Position numbers and translations under genes: made by a program. Under the pieces are notes generated by a model. The model was given only the letters and a program-made list of their open reading frames with translations. It was not told where the DNA came from and made no database searches. From assembly GCA_032433765.1 (NCBI GenBank), contig JAVIAB010000102.1, forward strand, positions 13,452,414 through 13,516,413: a DNA stretch of 64,000 bases. Reading direction: 5' to 3'. Numbering within the stretch: position 1 is the stretch's first letter; each line of letters begins with the position of its first letter. The stretch is from Megaustenia siamemsis (Eukaryota > Mollusca > Gastropoda > Stylommatophora > Ariophantidae). Positions 1-10,222 of this stretch are shown in pieces.

Positions 1-143
1 TGCAGTAGGAGCAAGTTAGTTCTAATGATCTATCCACACAAAAGGCGGATATTTGATTAGCACATCCGGTAGGAAAGATTCGCATATCTAGCAAGATTGA
101 TTTCCTTGCGGAGATAGCTCTGACTACAAACATCTGCTGCTTT

Positions 144-185
<42 letters not shown>

Positions 186-594
186 GCAGGAAAGCTAAAG
201 ACATGGGAAGCCTATAAAAAACTAGGGAAGACTTCTTCAAGATTTCTTTCTCAATAAATTTCTAATTCTTCTCTGTTCCCCCATTTTATGTTAGTTCCGG
301 GCGATAGCTACTTTTAAAGTACTAGTAAAACCATTTGTTTTGTTATTTTTTCTTTCGAAAAAAAAAAATGACTGTTTGATTGATTGATTAGCTGCATTAG
401 GACTCTGTGAGATCGCAGTTGATTGTACACGAGTGACTTGTGAAACATACCGCACACCTGTTTGCTTTCATCTCAAAGTGCACTTCTATTGATGATATTG
501 GAAATATTTAGAACGGTTGGTGGATGATGGTGTCTCGAGCCGAGTTCATTACACTTATTCTTAAAAGTGATACTTAGTTTGGAAGGGGTTTCAT
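1..594. other. No gene seen; poly-A run
   Basis: I see no coding signal here. A 38-base A run lies at 146-183 and could be the tail of an old retroposon, but no body is recognisable beside it. Confidence 0.4.
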
Positions 595-598
595 TTTG

Positions 599-672
599 TA
601 ACACACACACACACACACGCACGCACACACACATACTCTCTGTCTCTCACACACTCACAGACACACACAAAA
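599..672. repeat. (AC)n microsatellite
   Basis: Imperfect AC dinucleotide repeat that degrades into CT/AC mixtures on the right. Confidence 0.8.
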
Positions 673-921
673 CGTAACATTTCTAGTTAAAGTCTATATT
701 TATGTAGAAATGGTATTTTAGTAATTTATGGTCGTAATAAAAGAATTAGTGATTGTCAAATTTGGTTGTTTTTTTTTTTTTTGAGGGGGGAGGGGTAAAC
801 TATCTTTCTTGACGTCACATAGTACCATTGCTGGTGTATGTCGGAGGGCAACGATAGAACCAGAGGGATAAAGGCCGCTTCGTCAAGCGGAGTCGGGGGG
901 GGGGGGGGGGGGTAGTAACAA

Positions 922-1178
922 AAAGTAAAGTACCCCCGTCACGCCAAGTGGCGTATAGGGAAATATGGTGTTAGTGACCCTATATTTTACAGACCTTCAG
1001 CACATGATTTTTGGGGTAATGTGGTCGGTATTACTCCCGTGCTGCTTTACTTTCCCAGAAAAAAAAATCCGGTACCCATTTTAAGGCTGGGTGAACCCGG
1101 AAGCCGTCAGTTGGGATCGAACCCTACCCTTTGTCCTTTGTAGTCCTGTTCACTAATCATTGAGCCATCGTGGCTCCC
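922..1178 (-). mobile_element. tRNA-derived SINE, family 1
   Basis: On the minus strand it reads: tRNA-like head (A-box-like tagctcagtggtta in better copies, B-box-like gggttcgatcc), a middle with ggtacc and a poly-T tract, then a tail ending in the palindrome ACGCCACTTGGCGT and a tactttact-type end. The head of this copy is mutated. About a dozen copies occur in the window, which defines the family. A G run (895-912) lies just outside the tail end. Confidence 0.85.
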
Positions 1179-2259
1179 GGGGAGGGGGGGGATGCAATCA
1201 TCCATTTTAACCACAAAAAGTCTTTAAATTTTAAGGCGTGGTTTTCTCTAATCATTTCGAAATGTACAGATAGAAGAATCATGTGTATTTTAGCTTCATG
1301 GAAAGACACAAATGAGGAAATCGTATAAAGTATCAACGACAAACAACTGTGACAGAGGTGAGACAAAAAGTAATCCTCATGTGGCGATACACATTTGTAA
1401 CTCTGGTCAGAGACTTGTAAGTTAGTTTACAGTATTGTTCTCAATAACACAACACATATCCTGCAGTTAACAGCACAGTGTAGACAAGCAACATGCCGTT
1501 ATAATAGCAGTGTAAAGATGTCCGCCTTAATTATGACTTGCACTTAAGAGAAACGGACGTACTATCGTCTATAATGTCAGCTACAAAAGACTAGTGTCAC
1601 AACTTGATGCACTAGTCACAGCCAAGAAGCATCTGTCACAGAAGTCACTTCCTTTCTGAACCTTTAACTCATTCTAACTCACTTACTAGCTGAAGTAGCA
1701 GACGTGCATTACCACACAATAACTTCATTTCTGGTTCTTTCACGTGACACCCCCCATTACTCAAAAAAAAAAAAGTGGAATTCTACAACTCCTTGGTGAT
1801 TTCGTAAAGGGAATTGAAAAAAAATGGTATGGTAAAAGCTTTACGTGATAGACGACACAAATTTGAACGATGTTTCGGCTCAATATGCCTTCAGCAGGAA
1901 CAAACAAACCACACACACACATATGTGATGTAAGTAAATAAAACTATTCCTTCATAGCTAACTAGTATTGAAACATCCAAAACAAAGTAACCGAATACTC
2001 CCTCACATTTAGCTTTACCGCAGCTTCGCATTTTTATGCATTCATTTGCATTTCTTTGCCTTAACCCCTGATTACGTAAAGGGAGGTAACCATCTATACA
2101 CAGCTACTGTGGCGGCATGTTATGTCATTAGTTACAACACTGCTAACTTACAAGACAATTTCACAATGTTTCGCGTTTCTATAACATTCAGTTTGCTCAT
2201 AGGCTCACTCTCTTCGTTCGTCTAACGATTATAATTTGAGGGGCGTTACATTAGCTTAT
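1179..2259. other. No gene seen
   Basis: Apart from the short repeat at 1838-1905 and a small CA repeat near 1910, I see no coding region, TE protein or array in this stretch. Confidence 0.4.
1838..1905 (-). repeat. Short dispersed repeat with hammerhead-like motif (degenerate)
   Basis: The minus strand has a CTGCTGA...GCCGAAAC arrangement with a GGC/GCC stem between. Related copies lie near 7151, 38160, 47765 and 57215. The hammerhead consensus needs CTGANGA, so this copy is altered at one core base. The flank containing gctttacgt resembles the 36-bp array unit at 6712-7142. Confidence 0.4.
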
Positions 2260-3160
2260 AGCCGCGATAGCTCAGTGGTTAGAGAACTGGACTACAAAGG
2301 ACAAGAGGTAGGATTCGATCCCATCCGACGGCTTCCGATTCACCTAGCCTCTAATGGGTACCGATTTTTTTTCCCTGGGAAAGTAATCATAACCATCATG
2401 CAGAAAAAAATAAACGAGGCAAATCTGAAACAAGTACAACGTTTCAAATACTTGGGCACAATAATTACATCAGATGGGAGATGCACCACAGAAATAAAAA
2501 GCAGAATAGCTTAGGCCAAAATAGCATTTCAGAAAATGAAAAATATCTTATGCAACAAATCTATGTCAATAAAAATGAATGAGAAAGAGTGTTCATCGGT
2601 GCTATATAGAACCAATTCTGACCTATGGAAGCGAATCATGGACAGTAGACAAACAAATGAAAAGACGATTAGAGGCCACAGAGATGGGATTTCTCAGAAG
2701 AATGTTGAAAGTTCCCTGGACAGATAAAAAGACCAATGAGGAAGTTCTCAAAGAGGCCAACACAAAAGGGGAGCTCTTAAAAAACATCAGAAAGAAGCAA
2801 TCAACATTTTTCGGGCACATCATGAGAAGAGGAAAGTTGGAATACTTGGTTACAACTGGCAAAATAAAAGGAAAGAGAGATCGCGGACGACAAAGAGAGA
2901 AAATACTGGATAGCTTGGTGTCATGGCATGAAAAACAGTCAACAACAGAACTGATATGATGCACTGTAGATAGAAGATTGTGGAGGGACATGATCGCCTA
3001 TGCCAACCGGCATGGTACATGATGATGATGGGAAAGTAAAGCGGCACGGGCGTGATACCGACCACATTACCCTACAAATCATATGCCGAAGGTCTGTAAA
3101 ATGTATGGTCACTAACGCCATATTCCCTATACGCCACTTGGCGTGATGGGGGTACTTTAC
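2260..3160 (+). mobile_element. SINE family 1, split by a LINE insertion
   Basis: The tRNA-like head and middle occupy 2260-2386. The tail, with its ACGCCA/TGGCGT palindrome, occupies 3030-3160. The two halves join cleanly when the LINE at 2387-3029 and one copy of its 10-bp duplication are removed. The SINE is therefore older than the LINE insertion. Confidence 0.85.
2387..3029 (+). mobile_element. 5'-truncated LINE, family B, nested in SINE
   Basis: It encodes the far C-terminus of a non-LTR reverse-transcriptase polyprotein, broken into overlapping frames. Motifs include YLGTIITSDGRC, CYIEPILTYGSESW, FGHIMRRGKLEYL and KRDRGRQREKILDSL. It ends in a gatgatgatg tail. The TSD gggaaagtaa is at 2377-2386 and 3030-3039. 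The downstream half matches the copy at 49368-49887 almost base for base, so the insertion is fairly young. Confidence 0.9.
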
Positions 3161-3200
3161 GTATTTTAAAAAAAACTACATTAGCGTTTTTTGGGGTCAT

Positions 3201-3524
3201 AAATCACTAACATAGAATTATGGAAATGTACAAGTCAAATACCAGTGGATAAAGAGATACGGCGAAGACAATGGCGTTGGATATGACACACACTGCGGAA
3301 GTTAACTGAGAGTATTACACAACAGACCCTTTTGGAATCCCCAGGGAAAAAGACAAAGAGGAAGACCACGGAATTCTTGGAGAAGACAGATAGAAGCAGA
3401 GATGAAGATGACGGGGAAGACATGGAATGATCTTAAAAGAATGGCAAGAAACAGAACGGTTTGGAAAGTGTTGAAGACCTAAGCTCCACAGGGAGCTGAA
3501 AGGTAGAAGTAGAAGAGGAAGAAT
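3201..3524 (+). mobile_element. 5'-truncated RTE-like LINE fragment (family A)
   Basis: It matches the 3' end of the RTE-like element at 51554-54244: the DKEIRRR...WNPQGKRQRGRPR region and the closing CSTGS-type end, followed by gagctgaaaggtagaag. It has frame breaks and is dead. Confidence 0.85.
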
Positions 3525-3618
3525 AAATTAGCATAGATGTGTTGTGCCGTCGTTTGCCTGTCGACACAAAGCATACAATTTTAGTGGGCATTTTTGGGTG
3601 ATCTGTTGTTTCCTTCTT

Positions 3619-4080
3619 AGATCCCCACTTACACCTCTAGTGATGTTCCGAGGGACGGAATGATCCCCACTGGGATCTCTAGGAATGTCCTGAGAGACGG
3701 AATAATCCCCACTGATATCTCTAGCAAAGTCCTGAGAGACGGAATGATCCCCACTGGGATCTCTAGGAAAGTCCTAAGGGAGGAAATGATCCCCACTGGG
3801 ATCTCTAGCAAAGTCCTGAGGGACGGAATGATCCCCACTGGGATCTCTAGCAAAGTGCTGAGGGACGGAATGATCCCCACTGGGATCTCTAGCGAAGTTC
3901 TGAGAGACGGAATGATCCCCACTGGGATCTCTGGCGAAGTTTCGAGGGACGGAATGATCCCCACTGGAATCTCTAGTGAAATTCCGAGGGACGGAATGAT
4001 TCCCACAGGGATCTCTAGGAAAGTCCCGAGAGACGGAATGATCCCCACTGGGATCTCTAGAAAAGTCCCGAGGGACGGAA
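3619..4080. repeat. 42-bp minisatellite, about 11 copies
   Basis: Each unit holds the inverted pair GATCCC-CACT-GGGATC, and most also hold GTCC(C/T)...GGGAC. The period is a multiple of three, so open frames run through both strands (PTGIS-type repeats); I do not regard these as genes. The right end merges into a SINE family 3 fragment that contains the same gtccc/ggac sequence, a likely source of the unit. Confidence 0.9.
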
Positions 4081-4200
4081 TTTTGCGTGAATATATTTTG
4101 TTCCTATTTCTAACACCAACAGCCATGTGCTCAGTCGTCCCCCGCCACACAAGCAGATATTCTCCAACTTCAGAGGTACTTTCATATATTTATAGTCAAG
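4081..4200 (-). mobile_element. SINE family 3 fragment
   Basis: It shares the ttttgcgtg start and the segment through gcagata...aggtactcatat with the family 3 copies at 5047-5360 and 29105-29386. It is diverged and lacks the tRNA-like head. Confidence 0.55.
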
Positions 4201-4743
4201 GTTTTTAACGTTATGTGTAGATCTTCACATATGCATTTTTTTTTTGCTCGGGTAGAAATACATTTTTAACCAGTCAAGGGTTCTCCAACTGGAGCAGAAT
4301 AGACCCGGGACCTCCAGTTTTTTCTTCCTCTTTTTTTCTCTCGTTATCCGACAGGGCTAAATCTGATCTCAGTATCCAGGGACCGGGTGTGGGTAAAGCC
4401 ACGAGAAAACGACAGATTCTATTTTTATTAACCCACCCCCCCCCCTTTCAGATTTCGACTTTTCACATCTAGAGCACGTATTCCGCCCCACGCCTACCCC
4501 GCCCCACCCCCTCTTTTAATATTTGTTTTGCATGTTTTAAAAAGAAAAAAATCCGGTCATCATTCTTTCCAGATGAGAAAACCATTTCATCCGTTGTCTC
4601 TGTATGTTGTTCAGAATAGATTCGATGATCAATTGCCCTCTTATGATATCATTTAATATTCTGGCTCGTCTGCTGATTCCCATCTGTTTTCTTAGACTTC
4701 TGTTCTCTGTTGTAGCTTGCTTACTTTAAGTTTACTCGCGAGC
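4201..4743. other. No gene seen; C-rich and T-rich tracts
   Basis: Unique-looking sequence with short poly-C and poly-T runs. No open frame or TE motif is recognisable. Confidence 0.35.
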
Positions 4744-4753
4744 ATGTGTGGCA

Positions 4754-4985
4754 CTGAGCTGGACTAAAAAGGACAAGGGGTAGGGGGTTTGATCACAACC
4801 GACGGTTTCCAGGTTCACCCAGCCTTAAATGGATACCGGATTTTTTTTTCTAGGACAGTAAAGCGGCACGGGCGTAATACCGACCACATTACCTCAAAAA
4901 CCATGTGCTGACGGTCTGTAAAATGTATGGTCACTAACACCATATTCCCTAAACGTCACTTGGCGTGACGGGGGTACTTTACTTT
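4754..4985 (+). mobile_element. SINE family 1, 5'-truncated, with TSD
   Basis: It starts inside the tRNA-like head, just after the A-box position. It keeps a degenerate B box and the full tail. The TSD atgtgtggca is at 4744-4753 and 4986-4995. Confidence 0.85.
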
Positions 4986-5046
4986 ATGTGTGGCATTGTC
5001 AGCACTGGGAAATTAACATACCCTGTATTTTTTTTTTGTTTTAGTT

Positions 5047-5360
5047 CGCTAGCGTTGACCTCTGACGAAGTCCCTAGAGACTAGGAACTGAATTTTGTGT
5101 GTTAATCCATTTTTCCCTGGCAGCCGTGCGCACAGGGGTTCCTCACCACACAGGCAGATAACTCCGTCTTCGGAGGTACTCATATTTTTTCCCGTCGATG
5201 GGTAATTGACGATTCAAGCCGGGCCTCGCTGCTGAGACCAGGGGTGGTTTCCGCAGAGAGGAATCATAAATAAAAATCCCAACTGTTGCAGCCAAGATTG
5301 GAACCCACAACCTCTCTGTCTCGAGGCCGGCGTCTTGCCTCGAGACCAACCAGTCCCCTA
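5047..5360 (-). mobile_element. SINE family 3 (tRNA-derived)
   Basis: The minus strand starts with a tRNA-like head (ggactggttggtctcgaggc..., B-box-like gtgggttccaatc). A conserved body follows with the gtccctagagactaggaac element. Copies occur at 29105-29386 and, as the head only, at 13103-13212. Confidence 0.75.
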
Positions 5361-5569
5361 TACCCTTTATAAGATGTTTCTTTGTGATGAAAGGTATATA
5401 TTATGTTATCTTAAAGGAAAGAGTCATCATGACTGACTCGCGAACCATTTTCAGCTTATGCAATGGTGGGCGTCTTCATACTCGTTCTCATTTAAGAACC
5501 GAGAAGCAAACGAGTACTGGTTGCACTCACTCACACACATAATCACGGGGGGGGGGGGGGGGGGGGGGG

Positions 5570-5898
5570 CCAGTAGCCTAGTTTGGGAAAGCACCTGAGA
5601 CTGAGCTATTGTCGTTCGGACAACCCGTGTTCGATTCACGCTGGAAGCAGTATCAGTTGTACTTGTTGTTAGGAAAAAAATACCCCCCCCCACCCGGTGC
5701 GACCCAGCCGCTGGCAGAAATGGGTATCGTTACTCAGGGAAGGTGAGGAATGCCGCTTTGCATCCATCATGAGTTTCGATGATTGAAGCGACACTATCCA
5801 GAAGTCTCCGAACACTTCTGGATAGACGGCCGACCACACATGAGTGAAAACTCGCGTGCTAAGACGCCGATTCAAGTCTCGTACTTTACCTTGACCTT
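5570..5898 (+). mobile_element. SINE family 2 (tRNA-derived)
   Basis: tRNA-like head with B-box-like gtgttcgattc, then a body shared with 30006-30340 (ccagccgctggcagaaatgg). The body includes an inverted pair TCCAGAAGT/ACTTCTGGA. A long G run (about 5547-5569) abuts its 5' end. It ends about 30 bases from the candidate exon donor, so if that exon is real this SINE is intronic. Confidence 0.75.
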
Positions 5899-5930
5899 TA
5901 CACACACAAACGGTAAATGTAAAGACTCAC

Positions 5931-6021
5931 CATTCTGACTTGTCGTGGACAGCAACACCACCGAGGCGGCGAGAAGCGCCAACAGTACGCTACCAGCCAC
6001 CAGCTTTCTTTTTACTCTCAT
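5931..6021 (-). CDS. Candidate first coding exon with signal peptide or type II membrane anchor
   Basis: Too short for ordinary ORF calling. The ATG at 6021-6019 (minus) has an in-frame TGA two codons upstream, which fixes the start. It encodes a basic start (MRVKRKL), about 18 hydrophobic residues rich in Val/Leu/Ala, then STTSQN. After that codon and one more base lies a strong donor GTGAGT (5930-5925). Upstream, a CACAG|G acceptor-like site at 6074-6073 could begin the exon. The segment is more GC-rich than its surroundings and contains no repeat. Known biology: a short basic N-terminus plus one hydrophobic helix fits a secreted protein or a Golgi type II enzyme such as a glycosyl- or sulfotransferase. 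The family cannot be told from one exon, and no second exon was found. Confidence 0.5.
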
Positions 6022-6479
6022 CTGTCAATCCACTGTGATGACGACGCTAACACTTGCGGCACTGGGGGAAACCTGTGACGAAACAATGTCATCATGTTAA
6101 ATCAATAATATCTAAAAATATGATATAATCATTTCCACCTTAAAATCATCGCCATCTATAGAAGTAAACCTGAGGGCTGAAAGTAAAACCCCAAAACACA
6201 ATTACTACCTTGACGTTTTCACCTATAGTTGTTAGAGACGGCTAACGTCATTCTATCCACAGCCATACTTACTCGCAAAGCTGAAAACGTCACGAAAGTT
6301 GAGATTTTTCCAGGGTTTACTTTTTCAGCTGTCAACCTTACTTCTACAGATGGTGATGGTTAAACTATCAGAAGACTAACGTTAAAGTGCTCTAATAATG
6401 ACTAGATGATGTTCCTGGACGTTCTTTTCTTGTATGCAGGCGCTAAGACTGGCGTTAAGGTTCCGATACTAGAATCTAA

Positions 6480-6620
6480 CCAACCTTACTGGTATATTCA
6501 GCAAAGATCACTACTAGAACATTCTACAATGTTATTCTCTCATATATAGTCCTGCCTTGATGGTACATTCAAAAAGAGACAGCTATTAGGGCATCTCGTG
6601 CTATTACTCTACCATCTATA
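6480..6620. repeat. Decayed monomers of the 67-bp repeat
   Basis: One or two diverged copies of the unit that forms the 12221-12770 array (cctgccttg...tacattcaaaaagagaca...ccatctata). A further monomer lies at about 8050-8116. Confidence 0.6.
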
Positions 6621-6711
6621 GGGGTAAAGGCGTAAAGATGCATAGAAAAGTGAAACTGCGGCAAAGCTAGTGATAAGAATGAAAATTTAAAAAAAGGAGG
6701 GCGGGGGAAGT

Positions 6712-7142
6712 AGCATGGTAACAGCTTTACGTAGGTGAGAAACAAGTAGTATTGTAACAGCTTTACGTAGGTGAGAAACATGTAGTATGGTAACAGCTTT
6801 ACGTAGGTGAGAAACAAGTACTATGGTAACAGCTTTACGTAGGTGAGAAACAAGTAGTATGGTAACAGCTTTACGTAGGTGAGAAACAAGTACTATGGTA
6901 ACAGCTTTACGTAGGGGAGAAACAAGTAGTATGGTAACAGCTTTACGTAGGTGAGAAACAAGTAGTATGGTAACAGCTTTACGTAGGGGAGAAACAAGTA
7001 GTATGGTAACAGCTTTACGTAGGGGAGAAACAAGTAGTATGGTAACAGCTTTACGTAGGGGAGAAACAAGTAGTATGGTAACAACTTTACGTAGGTGAGA
7101 AACAAGTAGTATGGTAACAGCTTTACGTAGGGGAGAAACAAA
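6712..7142. repeat. 36-bp minisatellite, about 12 copies
   Basis: The unit contains gtatggtaacagctttacgt and gagaaacaa. It is highly uniform, with only g/t alternation at one site. The period is a multiple of three, so the minus strand is open (YVKLLPYYLFL-type repeats); this is not a gene. The unit resembles the flank of the short hammerhead-like repeat at 7151-7190. Confidence 0.9.
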
Positions 7143-8120
7143 ACAAATGCTGAACGACGTTTAGGCCAAGTAGGCCTTCAGCTAGAACAATAAACAACAA
7201 CACAAACATATATAATGATACACAGAAACCCAACTCTATGGCGATAATATGCTAGTCTATTAAAAAAAATGAAAATAAATCATTTCCATGTTGTCCAGAT
7301 TTGGTAGGGCACCGACTATTACTATAATTGATAAGGCTGGCGGAAGCAGATGTGAAATACAGTAAAAGGAAATGGCTTTAAAAATATGTGGAGGTGGGTA
7401 AAGATCACATATTCTACTATTACTGGAAACATTTATACGAGTGCGATTCAAAATAAGTGTATCCACACGAAAATATTTTGTTTAAGTACCCAATCGAACA
7501 CATGAATCTGTGTATATATGCAACTAATGATGTGCACACAAAACAGATGTGCCCAAACGCATGCGTACATAACCATACATTCATAAACGTATATGTCGGT
7601 ATATATTACTACAATGGACATCAAAAACAACAAAAGGTATCAAAATGTGCAAGTACACATGCAGACAAATATACACATATCCATAGGTGCGGATGCTCAT
7701 GAGGGTAAGAAAAGTGTATCATGTATCATATGTGTAGGAGAGCGATATGTTCATTCCTTGTGGGGACAGCCAACCCAAATGGACTATGAGATGATTCTCA
7801 AAGGCGAAACGGCTACGATTGCTGGAGCGAGACGAGACAATGCCAGTGGTTTGTAAGTCGGGTTTACCACTATGGTCTAGAGAATTGAAATGGGACGACA
7901 CGAGCTGCCAATCTTCTACTCAACATCACGAAGATGCTCACAAAATCTGCCATCTAGATTTCTTCCACTCTCGCATATATAAGTCATCCAGCAGTGCTAA
8001 CCTATTATGGCGTAAATGATATTCCGTGAAAAGCATTAACAACCCTTCTACCATGTATATCCCTGACCTGTTGGTGCATTCAAACAGAGACAACTACTAG
8101 TCCATCTCATGACATTCTAT
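7143..8120. other. No gene seen
   Basis: It contains a degenerate copy of the short hammerhead-like repeat (7151-7190) and a 67-bp-repeat monomer (about 8050-8116). Open frames here are short and unlike any family I know. Confidence 0.4.
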
Positions 8121-8262
8121 CTATCTATTGACCTTTCGAGCCGTAGCCGGCCCATAGGGCATAGACCCAGATACTCTTTCTCTTATCTAAATTTTTATTC
8201 TAGCAGTTTTCAATGCTTTTAAAGATATTTTATCAAATCTCGCCATTTATCTATGTTCTTTG
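8121..8262 (-). mobile_element. LINE family E 3'-end fragment
   Basis: It has the ctatctatctattgacctttcgagccgt-type end and the 3' sequence shared with 54286-54835 and 31617-31957. It is fused directly to an RTE fragment. Confidence 0.8.
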
Positions 8263-8405
8263 TCTTTTCCCCTGCGGATACAAAAAAGAGCCTGTTGTGT
8301 AATACTCTCAGTTGGCTTCCGCAGTTTGTGTCCTATCCAGCGCGATCGTTTTCGCTATATCTCTTTATCCGCTGGTATTTGACTGGTACATTTCCATAAT
8401 TCTAT
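8263..8405 (-). mobile_element. RTE-like LINE fragment (family A)
   Basis: It matches the VDKEI...ITQQALF...PQGK region of the main RTE copy. It joins mariner sequence at about 8405. Confidence 0.75.
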
Positions 8406-8895
8406 GTTTCATCCTCTATAACAAACAAATGTAAGACATTTTTATTTTTGCGACACGTTTTGATGATGTCTTTTACGTACTCAGCACGCTGTTGTTTTTG
8501 GTTATCAGACAACGAATGTGGTACAAACAGGAAAGCAACTTTTCCTTCCCCAAATCTTCTACTAAGATTTTACGAATGGTCTCTCGGTCACCACCACAGC
8601 TGCCATCATCCTCGCAGTCAAACAACGATCTTCTTGTATCCGTTCTCTGACTTTTGCAATGAGATCCTCATTATGAACAGAAATTGGGCCTACATATCTA
8701 GATTCATTTGTACTCGCTTCCACACCACTTTTGAATCGTGAATACCACCTGAATATATGTGCATTACCATCTGAAAAACTGTGCATTACCACCTGAATAT
8801 CTGTGCAAAACCACTTGAATATCTGTGTACGTGATAAACAATTATCCTCATAAACTTGTCGCATCAACTGTCTCAATGGCACTCTTTCCGAGTTT
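8406..8895 (-). pseudogene. mariner-type transposase, N-terminal part, broken
   Basis: The minus strand encodes a helix-turn-helix region (CLSRTQIFKWF ... RFKSGVEAS ... VRERIQEDRCLTARMMA) typical of mariner/SETMAR-like transposases. It continues into the linker (LSDNQKQQRAEY-like) in another frame. About 30 residues are inserted between KWF and RFKSG by a local tandem duplication of a tgaatatctgtgca-type segment. It stops before the catalytic domain. A separate fragment at 13213-13590 supplies that part of the family. Confidence 0.75.
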
Positions 8896-9097
8896 TAAAC
8901 AGAATTTAATGTTTAATTTTTGCTTCATGCTGATTACGTAACAATACATCTCTAACTAGGTCAACAAAATGGCGACGTGTTTGTCGTCTGCTTATCGGGC
9001 GGCGATGAAAAGTTGTTCAAATCATAGATGAAGAGTGCCGTCGTTGGATTGCATGCTTTGCTTCTTAGATGCCATTTTTGTCTTGGCCATAATAAAA

Positions 9098-9303
9098 AAA
9101 TTTACAACTGGAATATATTGTAACAACTGGAAAAATTGAGGGACGAAGAGATAGAGGGAAGCAAAGAGGAAAGATACCAGACAGCTTAAGAGAATGGCTT
9201 AGCAGATGGTCAACAACAGAAATGATAAATAACTGTCGAGATCGAAAGTTGTGGAGAGATATGATCTTACGCCAGAAGGCCCAGTACTTGATGATGATGA
9301 TGT
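9098..9303 (+). mobile_element. LINE family C 3'-end fragment
   Basis: It matches the C-terminal LEYIVTTGKIEGRR...DSLREWL...LWRDM region of family C and ends in gtacttgatgatgatgatg. A possible short TSD (taataaaa) flanks it, but that sequence is low complexity. Confidence 0.75.
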
Positions 9304-9339
9304 TAATAAAATCAGTCTCATTACTTAATTGCCAGACCT

Positions 9340-9415
9340 TGAATATTCCTGTCTTGTTGGTACAGTCAAACAGGGACTACTATTAGGACATTTCATATCA
9401 CTCCACCATCTATAG
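9340..9415. repeat. 67-bp repeat unit, left of the hAT insertion
   Basis: A diverged copy of the 67-bp unit that ends in atctatag (9408-9415). That octamer is repeated at 12221-12228 on the other side of the hAT element. Confidence 0.8.
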
Positions 9416-9448
9416 CAGGGGTGGCCAAATGGCGGCCCGCGGGCCGGA
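9416..9448 (+). repeat. hAT 5' terminal inverted repeat
   Basis: It begins CAGGGGTGGCCAA and runs into GGCCCGCGGGCCGG, itself a GC palindrome. It pairs with the right end at 12188-12220. Confidence 0.85.
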
Positions 9449-9640
9449 TCCGGCCCGCCAGCCTAGTTTTCTTGGCCCGCGAAGCTCCACGGACTTACTT
9501 CATTTTTTACCCCTAATAGCGGATTTCTCCTGGTTTTAATCCGTGTCGGAGTTAACTCTTCTATCGTTCAAGAATACACAATTTGAAAATCTCTGTCAAT
9601 TTCTCGCAACAGCTAGATTGGCAACATAATTTCAAATAAC

Positions 9641-9800
<160 letters not shown>

Positions 9801-10222
9801 ACTAATGGTGCCGACAATATTCAAAGTCTTTGCTTCGAGTTGGTACCGCAAAGTTGCTTTATTGTCAGTGCGGTGATAGCGTCAGATCTTTGGCTCAACA
9901 TTTGTCGTCTGGACTTGTGGTGGCTCTTTCATTTCGCGGTTAGGGGTTAATGAGGTTGGGAGGGACAGGGGTGAGGGGACTTCGTAGCTCTAATTCTGTC
10001 TTTGAAGTTACATTCAAAATGTTTCACTGTTCGCCTTCATTCCCTTTGATCCCATCGTCTTGTCTTGTCCATAAAATGACTGCAACGTGTTTATTTGGTC
10101 ACAATCTTTTGATTTCATTGTCAAACACAAGTCTGTGTATAACTGTCAAATCTGGACTTATTTTCGATAGTGGACCAACATTCTGTGACTTTTAACTTTG
10201 ATGTGAGATTTTGTATTAAATC

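Noticed and set aside
2261..2335. tRNA gene at SINE heads
   Set aside because: A and B boxes are present but the acceptor arm does not close, and the same head is followed by the SINE body in about a dozen copies.
3629..4208. Two overlapping ~175-residue repeat proteins on opposite strands
   Set aside because: The 42-bp unit is a multiple of three and lacks stops by chance on both strands. No signal peptide and no plausible gene structure.
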